This document shows positions 1 through 5,500 of a DNA stretch of 6,709 bases, one piece after another. The DNA lies in contig JBKJLF010000577.1 in assembly GCA_046597185.1 (NCBI GenBank), forward strand, positions 1-6,709, read 5' to 3'. Position 1 is the first letter of the stretch, and the number at the start of each line of letters is the position of its first letter. A program made the translations under genes and the position numbers. Below the pieces are notes generated by a model that was given only the letters and a program-made list of their open reading frames with translations, had not been told where the DNA came from and made no database searches. This DNA is from CAMBDR01 sp046597185 (GTDB lineage Bacteria > Pseudomonadota > Gammaproteobacteria > Burkholderiales > Burkholderiaceae_D).

Positions 1-1290
1 CTGCTTGCCCGAAGTCTCAACAAAACCACCATTACCACCCAAAGCCCCGCCCTTGGCCGAAATATTCCCAAAGAAATTGGTTTGGTTATCGGCCCACAAA
101 ATCACCTTACCGCCATCCCCCTTACCCAACGCATCGGCCTTGATACTCACGTTTTCCGACACATGGGTAAAGCTGGCATTCGCTTCCACCCCCTTGCCCT
201 GGTAATTTCCCCCCACCAGCACGGTGCCGCCACCATTCTGGCCCGAAGCATCCACCCTGGCATGCGCAAACAAGCCTACCTTGTCGCCCAGCACCCGCAC
301 TGCACCACCGCGCTCACCCGCTTGCTCGCCCTTGGCCAGCAAACTACCGCTCACCGCCACCACCCCTTGCGCGCCACCCTCCAGCCGAATCTCTCCACCA
401 TGGCCAGACAGCGTATTGGCTAGCACCACGCCCGAATTATTCACCACCGTATCCAGCAAGGCCGAGGCGCTTTTTGCGCTCAGTAACACTTGCCCGCCAT
501 CCGCATGAATCATGCCCTGGTTACTCACCAGCGCATTCACCGCCGCCTGATCCACCACCGCACTGATCAAGCCATCGCCCGCAATATCCAGCGTTACCGC
601 TTGCCCACCCGCCAGCGCCACCTTGCCCAGTTGCGCGCTGATGATGCCGTCGTTGCTCACCTGCTGCCCCAGCAAACTGATATAGCCGCCGCTACCTGCC
701 GTCAAGCTACCCTGATTTTCGATTTTGCCGCTGCCCGCGTTTCCCGCAAACCTGAAGCGCCGCGCTGCAAAATCGGCATCGCTTAGGTTCAGCGTGGAGG
801 CCACCAAGCCGCCCACATTCACCTGCGAATTGCGGCCAAACAAAATCCCGTTCGGATTAATCAAAAACACTTGCCCATTGGCTTGCAACTGGCCCAAAAT
901 CTGGCTGCCATCCAGCCCCAACACCCGGTTCAGCGCAATCGCACTGCTGTTTGGCTGTTGAAACACCACCCGCTCGCCTGCCGCAATATTGAAACTATTC
1001 CAGTTCAGCGTTAAATTGGGCGTGGTTTGGCTAATGGTGGTGGTGTTGGCGCTGGTGGCAATACTGCCCTTGCCCGCCACCACCACCCCGTTTTGCGGCC
1101 CCGCCAACACTTGCGCACTGAGCAAAGCCAGCACCAGCGGACGCAAGAAAGCGCGCCAGCGACGCGAGACACCCGCGGCGACTGCACCATCACTACCAGC
1201 GGCACTCTTGCCACAGCCGGTTGTGGTCTCGGCAACCACCACCAAACTACCCAAACGCTTACTCCAAACCAGGCGATAAATGTGATTCAT
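1..1290 (-). CDS. TpsA exoprotein, filamentous haemagglutinin-type, N-terminal 430 residues (partial, continues past left edge)
   Basis: This is the secreted partner of a two-partner (type Vb) secretion system, usually a surface adhesin, haemolysin or contact-dependent toxin carrier. Reading from the ATG at 1290-1288, the frame stays open for 430 codons to the window edge. A Shine-Dalgarno-like AAGGAAAG lies just upstream. Residues 1-25 (MNHIYRLVWSKRLGSLVVVAE) match the extended signal peptide region of TpsA proteins. A basic stretch (RRWR, about 43-46) and a hydrophobic core follow, with likely cleavage after VLA63. Residues 64 to about 310 form the TPS secretion domain, with TPNLTLNWNSFNI at 90-102 and the hallmark INPNGILFG at 144-152. 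Gly/Val/Asn-rich repeats typical of a right-handed beta-helix follow, then a conserved ILWADNQTNFFGNISAKGG block (397-415) and GGFVETSGK (421-429). The C-terminal effector or adhesin part is missing, so the cargo activity cannot be told. It lies directly downstream of its transporter gene. Confidence 0.93.
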   Translation of the reverse strand, partial: MNHIYRLVWSKRLGSLVVVAETTTGCGKSAAGSDGAVAAGVSRRWRAFLRPLVLALLSAQVLAGPQNGVVVAGKGSIATSANTTTISQTTPNLTLNWNSFNIAAGERVVFQQPNSSAIALNRVLGLDGSQILGQLQANGQVFLINPNGILFGRNSQVNVGGLVASTLNLSDADFAARRFRFAGNAGSGKIENQGSLTAGSGGYISLLGQQVSNDGIISAQLGKVALAGGQAVTLDIAGDGLISAVVDQAAVNALVSNQGMIHADGGQVLLSAKSASALLDTVVNNSGVVLANTLSGHGGEIRLEGGAQGVVAVSGSLLAKGEQAGERGGAVRVLGDKVGLFAHARVDASGQNGGGTVLVGGNYQGKGVEANASFTHVSENVSIKADALGKGDGGKVILWADNQTNFFGNISAKGGALGGNGGFVETSGKQ

Positions 1291-1307
1291 ATTGCTTTCC
1301 TTGCGAC

Positions 1308-1323
1308 AATTATTTTAATAATT
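1308..1323. repeat. AT-rich perfect palindrome in the tpsB-tpsA gap
   Basis: AATTATT-TT-AATAATT is a perfect inverted repeat in the 37-bp spacer between the tpsB stop and the tpsA start. The spacer is strikingly AT-rich against GC-rich genes on both sides. It has no GC stem, so it is not a convincing terminator. An AU-rich mRNA processing site or an internal promoter element are possible roles, by inference only. Confidence 0.4.
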
Positions 1324-1327
1324 TATT

Positions 1328-2998
1328 TTAGAAGTATTTTGCGCCCTGCAGCCAGACGCGCCCATTGCGCGTTTCGGCGGCGGATTTTTCATGGCCCAGT
1401 TTGAAGGCGAGATCGACTTTAATTGAATATTGATTCGGCCGTATCCACTGCAACCCCATGCCGATACCCGCATAATTGCGTTGCACGCTACCCGCGCCAT
1501 CTTTATTGGCGCGGCTTTGGCCGGCATCAATAAAGCCCGCAACCTGCCAAGTGCCGGGCCACGCTTTGTTTTCCGGCAAAACATGGCGCAATTCCAGACT
1601 GATTAAATTGCCCACGTCGCCGCTGCCATCGTCCTGCCCATAGGCGCGCACGGCTGCGGGGCCGCCGACGACAAATTTTTCCGATGAATCGAGATTTTTG
1701 GATGCCCACTGCCCGCTAAAACTGGCATTCAAGCTGGTGCTTTGGTTGATGCTGTGCAAGCGATTCACACCATAGCTGATTTTATTGAAACGCCCTTCGG
1801 TGCGCACGCTGGCCGCGTCTTGCTGGCGCGCCGCCAAACTGTCAAGGTGTAAATCACCACTCACCCAAGTCAAATTAAAGCTACTGAGGCCCGCCCCGGC
1901 CACATCATCAAAGCGCTCGCCATTGACACCCACACTCACCAACGTAGCGCTTTTATCGCTTACGCTATTGGTGCTATCGACCCGATCACGCAATTTTTTG
2001 TCGTCAAAATTCACGCTCACATACAGATTTTTTTGCCGTGAGCGCAGCAGCGCACTGGATAAGCTCAGGTTCAAATCTTTGGCCGTGCCATTGGCGCGCA
2101 AATTGGCAAAATCACCGCCCAGGCTGTAATCGGTAATGCTATAGGCCACGCCAGCCGTCACCGCCTGCAATGGCACTTGGTACGCGATACGGCCATTATT
2201 CAAGCCCTGGAACGAGCTTAAGGCGCGCAAACTCAATTGATCACCCCACCCGGCAAGGTTGCTACCGACCAAGCCCGCACCCAAGCGCTCGCGCCCTGTA
2301 GCGCGGCTGCCGTTGATGTCAAAATCAACGCTACCTGCCCAGCGCTTACCTGCTTCCACACTTAAAGTTAAATCCGCCAAACCCGTGCTGGCACCGGGCG
2401 CGATGGTGGATTTGACCAACAAACCCGGCACATCGTTAAGGCGCAAAATCACACTCTCAAGCTGTGCCAATTGTGGCTGGTCACCCGCATGCAGCGGGCC
2501 AGTTAAATACGCTACCTGGCGGTTGGCCAGTTGTTGCGGGTTATTCAGCACAATCTTGCCATAGTGCGCTTCCAACACCTCGATGGTGACGCTACCGTCC
2601 GAATTATTTTGCGGCGGCAAATAAGCACGCGCCAGGAAAAACCCTTGCTTGTGGTAAAACTCTTGAATCTGCTGCGCCATTTGTTGCAATTGCGCCAAAT
2701 CAAGCTCTTGATTCGCTACCCAACCCGTTTTGGCCAACAACACACTCTCAGGAAATAGCGTATTACTTTTGATATTGACTTGGCGCACCACCACTTTGGC
2801 AGCGCCGCCAGTAGCCCCGGCGGCGGCCGCAGCCGGGGCAGGGCTGGCCACGCTGGGCGGCGTCGCCACTTGCGCCGGAGCCAGTGGCGCTTTGCCGCGC
2901 TCGGGCGGATCTGCCGCATAGACACTGACCGGGGCCAATAAAATGGCACAACTGAACACTCCCGCCAACGGGGATGGTTTGCGAACGTAAGGCAACAT
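1328..2998 (-). CDS. TpsB outer-membrane transporter of a two-partner secretion system (ShlB/FhaC/HecB family)
   Basis: This is the outer-membrane pore that recognises the TPS domain of its TpsA partner in the periplasm and passes it to the surface (Omp85 superfamily). The 556-residue length is normal for the family. A signal peptide occupies about 1-28 (VSVYA, then AD). An Ala/Pro-rich linker (about 37-67) leads into POTRA 1 (about 69-144, with QVNIKSNTLFPE and YHKQGFFLARAYLPPQ) and POTRA 2 (about 145-217, ending LTLSVEAGKRW). The rest is a 16-stranded-type barrel with alternating strands and a terminal aromatic residue (AKYF). The family's loop-6 VRGY/F motif reads VRAY at 450-453, followed by LISLELRHVLP and GFIDAGQ (488-494). 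AAAAGG lies five bases before the ATG. The tpsA gene follows 37 bp downstream, so the two are almost certainly co-transcribed with the transporter first. Confidence 0.95.
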   Translation of the reverse strand: MLPYVRKPSPLAGVFSCAILLAPVSVYAADPPERGKAPLAPAQVATPPSVASPAPAAAAAGATGGAAKVVVRQVNIKSNTLFPESVLLAKTGWVANQELDLAQLQQMAQQIQEFYHKQGFFLARAYLPPQNNSDGSVTIEVLEAHYGKIVLNNPQQLANRQVAYLTGPLHAGDQPQLAQLESVILRLNDVPGLLVKSTIAPGASTGLADLTLSVEAGKRWAGSVDFDINGSRATGRERLGAGLVGSNLAGWGDQLSLRALSSFQGLNNGRIAYQVPLQAVTAGVAYSITDYSLGGDFANLRANGTAKDLNLSLSSALLRSRQKNLYVSVNFDDKKLRDRVDSTNSVSDKSATLVSVGVNGERFDDVAGAGLSSFNLTWVSGDLHLDSLAARQQDAASVRTEGRFNKISYGVNRLHSINQSTSLNASFSGQWASKNLDSSEKFVVGGPAAVRAYGQDDGSGDVGNLISLELRHVLPENKAWPGTWQVAGFIDAGQSRANKDGAGSVQRNYAGIGMGLQWIRPNQYSIKVDLAFKLGHEKSAAETRNGRVWLQGAKYF

Positions 2999-3003
2999 GG
3001 CAT

Positions 3004-3009
3004 CCTTTT
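3004..3009 (-). promoter_or_regulatory. Ribosome binding site of tpsB
   Basis: On the minus strand AAAAGG lies five bases upstream of the ATG at 2998. It supports this start over the overlapping out-of-frame ATG at 3066, which falls right at the predicted -10 box. Confidence 0.6.
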
Positions 3010-3017
3010 CAATAGCC

Positions 3018-3039
3018 GGGTTTCCAATCCGGAAAACCC
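3018..3039 (-). promoter_or_regulatory. Leader stem-loop upstream of tpsB
   Basis: Minus-strand GGGTTTTCC and GGAAACCC pair as eight base pairs with one bulged T around a five-base GGATT loop. The hairpin lies between the predicted transcription start and the tpsB ribosome binding site. There is no U-run after it, so it is not a standard terminator. It may be an mRNA-stability or translational element; the role is inferred. Confidence 0.4.
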
Positions 3040-3054
3040 AAAATTAAACACGCC

Positions 3055-3060
3055 ATTATA
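3055..3060 (-). promoter_or_regulatory. Predicted -10 box for the tpsBA operon
   Basis: On the minus strand the sequence is a perfect TATAAT, 57 bp upstream of the tpsB ATG. At the usual 16-18 bp further upstream there is no good TTGACA match (GGCATA at 17 bp), so the promoter may be weak, activator-dependent, or a chance AT-rich match. It would give the operon its own start, separate from the lysR-type gene that ends at 3117 on the same strand. Confidence 0.45.
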
Positions 3061-3116
3061 CAACACACAAATATTGGTATGCCTTTTTTACTCCCGGAGA
3101 CCAGAAGTTTGCCACA

Positions 3117-4037
3117 TTAATCATGCTTGATCATGGTTTCGAGCAACTGAAATTGCTGCTGCAAATAGTCCACCAGCACCCGCACCCGCTGTGGAATAAA
3201 GCGGTTGCTGGGCAAGACGGCGTTCAAAGGGATGGTCTCCGGCGCAAACCCGGCCAGCAATTGCACCAGATTGCCGCTGATTAAATCGCCCTGCAGTTCA
3301 ATATGGCTTTTGTACATGATGCCCTGGCCCTGCAGGCACCAATGATGGACGATATCGGCATCGTCGGCATGGCGGCGGCCATTGACCATGACGGTGAGCG
3401 GCGCGCCGGTGGCATCGGTAAACTGCCAATCCACATGGCGTTTGCCCAATAATTGGTAGGTCAGGCATTGGTGCGCCTGCAAATCTTGCGGCTGCTGCGG
3501 TACCCCATGTTGGGCCAGGTAGCTTGGCGCAGCCACGGTAATGCGGCGGGTGGCGCTGAGCGCGCGGGCCACCAGGCCAGAATCGGCCAATTTACCGTAG
3601 CGTATCGCCAAATCCAGGTGGCCGCGCAATAAATCGTGCTGGCTATCGCTGACGTTCAGTTCCAGTTCCACTTCCGGGTGCAATTGCAGGAACTGGTCGA
3701 ACCAGCCGAGCAGCACGCGCCGCACCATGGAAGAAGGTGCGGTCAGCCGAATCGGCCCGCGCAAGCCCTGGTTTTCTTCCGACACCACCGTCGCCGCTTC
3801 ATCCAGCAAGGCCAGCGCCCGCTCGGCATAACTGAGCAGGGTTTCGCCCTGCTGGGTTAGGCGCATGCTACGGGTGGAGCGCTCAAACAGGCGCACATGC
3901 AGGCGCGCCTCCAGCCGCTTCAGGGCGGCGCTGGCCGCCGAGGGCGTACAATTCAAGGCTTGCGCCGCCGCCGTCAGGCTACCGCCCCGGTGGGTTTCGA
4001 TCAAGACTTGCAATTCTTCGAGATTTTCAATTTTCAT
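3117..4037 (-). CDS. LysR-family transcriptional regulator
   Basis: This 306-residue protein has the standard LysR-type length. The N-terminal winged helix-turn-helix covers about residues 4-62, with GGSLTAAAQALNCTPSAAS as the helix-turn-helix core and LKRLEARLHVRLFERSTRSMRLT as the recognition and wing section. A linker helix follows, then the periplasmic-binding-protein-like effector domain from about residue 92 (GPIRLTAPSSMVRR, later DLAIRYGKLADSGLVAR), resembling the CrgA-like subgroup. An in-frame TAA at 4049-4047, four codons upstream of the ATG, rules out a longer product. No clear Shine-Dalgarno precedes this ATG. The gene is divergent from the oxidoreductase gene starting at 4161, the usual arrangement for a LysR regulator and its target, and is followed 118 bp later by tpsB on the same strand. 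The effector molecule cannot be read from sequence. Confidence 0.95.
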   Translation of the reverse strand: MKIENLEELQVLIETHRGGSLTAAAQALNCTPSAASAALKRLEARLHVRLFERSTRSMRLTQQGETLLSYAERALALLDEAATVVSEENQGLRGPIRLTAPSSMVRRVLLGWFDQFLQLHPEVELELNVSDSQHDLLRGHLDLAIRYGKLADSGLVARALSATRRITVAAPSYLAQHGVPQQPQDLQAHQCLTYQLLGKRHVDWQFTDATGAPLTVMVNGRRHADDADIVHHWCLQGQGIMYKSHIELQGDLISGNLVQLLAGFAPETIPLNAVLPSNRFIPQRVRVLVDYLQQQFQLLETMIKHD

Positions 4038-4053
4038 TTGAAGATGTTAGTAA

Positions 4054-4072
4054 AATGATGGGGATTATCATT
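4054..4072. promoter_or_regulatory. Candidate LysR operator: dyad in the divergent intergenic region
   Basis: AATGAT-N7-ATCATT is a perfect inverted repeat with six-base arms, centred at 4063 in the 123-bp gap between the divergent genes. LysR-type proteins bind short dyads, classically T-N11-A; here the closest spacings are T-N13-A and T-N7-A, so the match is by symmetry, not by exact consensus. The minus-strand GATAAT at 4069-4064 lies inside the dyad and could be the regulator's own -10 box, which would allow autorepression. Confidence 0.45.
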
Positions 4073-4080
4073 CCAATCAA

Positions 4081-4121
4081 CATAATATACACTGCTGACT
4101 TAGTGATTTCCACCCTTTTAT
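4081..4121 (+). promoter_or_regulatory. Weak candidate promoter region for the oxidoreductase gene
   Basis: Two -10-like sequences are visible: CATAAT at 4081-4086 and TTTTAT at 4116-4121. The second has a CTGACT 35-like hexamer at 4095-4100 with a short 15-bp spacing. If it is used, the dyad centred at 4063 would lie about 65 bp upstream of transcription start, where LysR activators commonly bind. Neither is strong, as expected for an activator-dependent promoter. Confidence 0.25.
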
Positions 4122-4160
4122 TCAACTACCTGTTCAACCACTTTAGACGGAGCAAACATT

Positions 4161-5171
4161 ATGCAAGCAATTGGCTACATCCAATCTTTACCGATCACCG
4201 ATGACAAGGCCCTGATCGACCTGACGCTGGACACCCCCACCTATGGCGAGCACGATTTATTGGTGCGGGTGAATGCGATTTCGGTGAACCCGGTGGATAC
4301 CAAAATCCGCAAAAACCGCACACCCGGTGCCAGCCCGGAAGTGCTGGGCTGGGATGCCGTGGGCGTGGTAGAAGCGCTGGGGGCCAAGGTAACGGGCTTT
4401 AAACCGGGGGACAGGGTGTATTATGCCGGTGCCATCAACCGCCCCGGTGCCAACAGCGAATTGCACGCGGTGGATGCGCGCATCGCCGCGCACGCCCCCA
4501 CCAGCCTGGATGACGCGCATGCCGCCGCCTTGCCGCTGACCGCTATTACCGCATGGGAAATTTTGTTTGAGCGGCTGGGCGTGGCTAAACATGGCGGAGC
4601 CGGGCAAACCTTGTTGATTACTGCCGCAGCGGGCGGGGTAGGCTCGATTTTGATTCAACTGGCGCGCCGCCTGACCCAATTAACCGTGATTGCCAGCGCC
4701 TCGCGCCCGGAAAGCGCGGAATGGGTCAAGCAACTGGGGGCGCACCATGTGATTGATCACCATCAACCCTGGGGGCCACAATTGGCGGCTTTGGATATTA
4801 AAGCGGTTTCGATGGTGGCCTCGCTTAGTCAAACGCTCCAGCATTTTGAACAAATAGTGGAAGCACTGGCCCCGCAAGGCAAGCTGGCCTTGATTGATGA
4901 AGCCGAAAATTTGCCCATTATGCGCCTGAAGGGCAAGAGTATTTCGCTGCATTGGGAAATGATGTTTACCCGTTCGATGTTTCAAACGGCGGATATGGCC
5001 GAGCAAGGCAAATTGCTGCAGGAAGTGGCGCACCTGGTGGATGCGGGTAGCCTGAAAACCACGCTGGGGCAGCAACTGGGGCCAATTAATGCGGCCAATT
5101 TACGTAAGGCGCATGCGCTGATTGAATCCGGCACAACCATAGGCAAGGTGGTGCTGGCGCAGTGGGCTTAA
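4161..5171 (+). CDS. Zinc-independent medium-chain dehydrogenase/reductase, quinone oxidoreductase-like
   Basis: This 336-residue protein belongs to the medium-chain dehydrogenase/reductase superfamily, in the branch often labelled zinc-binding alcohol dehydrogenase family protein. It probably reduces quinones or activated alkenes using NAD(P)H in the cytoplasm. The GroES-like catalytic domain holds ISVNPVDTKIR (40-50), VLGWDAVGVVEALG (61-74) and FKPGDRVYYAG (80-90). The Rossmann fold carries the nucleotide-binding loop TAAAGGVGS at 154-162. The Cys and His that bind catalytic zinc in true alcohol dehydrogenases are absent (Asp46 and Trp64 stand in those regions), and there is no four-Cys structural zinc lobe, so the 'zinc-binding' name is misleading. 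GGAG at 4149-4152 gives a good ribosome site eight bases before the ATG. The divergent LysR regulator is its likely controller. The exact substrate is unknown. Confidence 0.93.
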   Translation: MQAIGYIQSLPITDDKALIDLTLDTPTYGEHDLLVRVNAISVNPVDTKIRKNRTPGASPEVLGWDAVGVVEALGAKVTGFKPGDRVYYAGAINRPGANSELHAVDARIAAHAPTSLDDAHAAALPLTAITAWEILFERLGVAKHGGAGQTLLITAAAGGVGSILIQLARRLTQLTVIASASRPESAEWVKQLGAHHVIDHHQPWGPQLAALDIKAVSMVASLSQTLQHFEQIVEALAPQGKLALIDEAENLPIMRLKGKSISLHWEMMFTRSMFQTADMAEQGKLLQEVAHLVDAGSLKTTLGQQLGPINAANLRKAHALIESGTTIGKVVLAQWA

Positions 5172-5309
5172 CCAGCAAAGCAAGGGGCATCCACTCTGGT
5201 GTGGCTGTCCCGTTGTTCTATACCGATACCATCTCATGCCACTTGTCCTACTTGCCAGCAATATGCCACCACCCAAAATGGTCGAGGGATGCGGTTAATT
5301 TATTTAGGG

Positions 5310-5339
5310 TTGCACTTATGCAAACTTATATGTTATATT
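5310..5339 (+). promoter_or_regulatory. Predicted extended -10 promoter for the tocopherol cyclase-like gene
   Basis: TATATT at 5334-5339 matches the -10 consensus at five of six positions and is preceded by TGT, giving an extended -10 element. TTGCAC at 5310-5315 is a weak -35 at 18-bp spacing. Transcription would start near 5346 and leave an untranslated leader of about 155 bases before the ATG at 5501. Confidence 0.4.
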
Positions 5340-5433
5340 GTCGCGCAAGATGCCCATCAGAGGCAAAAATTATAGATAACTCAATACCCCTGTAGCGCCC
5401 CATCTCGTTTCTAATGTCGCATTTACGAATTAT

Positions 5434-5469
5434 ATGAGCCAAAGACCAGCTAGCGTCTGGTCAGCTCAT
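5434..5469 (+). promoter_or_regulatory. Leader stem-loop 1 (12 bp, internal loop)
   Basis: ATGAGC pairs with GCTCAT and, inside it, GACCAG pairs with CTGGTC around a seven-base loop (CTAGCGT). The two stems are separated by a 4:1 internal loop. Both stems are perfect, so chance is unlikely. TGATTTT follows, a poor U-run, so it could be a weak terminator or attenuator, or a stabilising or ligand-binding leader structure. It matches no riboswitch class I recognise. Confidence 0.6.
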
Positions 5470-5470
5470 C

Positions 5471-5490
5471 TGATTTTCATTCTAAAATCA
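5471..5490 (+). promoter_or_regulatory. Leader stem-loop 2, abutting the ribosome binding site
   Basis: TGATTTT pairs perfectly with AAAATCA around a six-base CATTCT loop. It begins one base after stem-loop 1 and ends at the base immediately before the AGGAG Shine-Dalgarno (5491-5495). Folding could influence access of the ribosome. The stem is AT-rich and so only modestly stable. Confidence 0.5.
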
Positions 5491-5495
5491 AGGAG
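5491..5495 (+). promoter_or_regulatory. Ribosome binding site of the tocopherol cyclase-like gene
   Basis: AGGAG lies five bases upstream of the ATG at 5501 and fixes that start. It directly touches the 3' foot of stem-loop 2. Confidence 0.75.
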
Positions 5496-5500
5496 ATAGC

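Larger units (their letters stand above)
5172..5500. other. Non-coding interval with promoter and two hairpins
   Basis: No credible gene lies here. An open frame of 77 codons (5162-5395, plus) starts inside the oxidoreductase gene, lacks a ribosome site and looks like no known family. No intrinsic terminator is evident after the oxidoreductase stop; CCAC-N6-GTGG soon after it has no T-run. The right half is AT-rich and holds the promoter and stem-loops listed separately. Confidence 0.6.

Noticed and set aside
82..1404. Several plus-strand open frames (for example 82-423, 490-786, 1027-1404)
   Set aside because: They are antisense to the tpsA reading frame, which has clear family motifs; the plus frames have low-complexity His/Thr/Pro-rich translations and no ribosome sites.
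2716..3066. 116-codon minus-strand frame overlapping the tpsB start
   Set aside because: It is out of frame with tpsB, its ATG lies at the predicted -10 box, and it encodes a Trp/Arg-rich shadow of the signal peptide region.
4257..5075. Minus-strand frames of 140 and 131 codons under the oxidoreductase gene
   Set aside because: They are antisense shadows of a well-supported gene, rich in His/Arg/Gln, without family resemblance.
5191..5204. CCAC-N6-GTGG as a terminator of the oxidoreductase gene
   Set aside because: The stem is only four base pairs and no T-run follows.
5162..5395. 77-codon plus-strand frame after the oxidoreductase
   Set aside because: It begins inside the previous gene, has no Shine-Dalgarno, and its translation resembles nothing known; it also runs over the predicted promoter.
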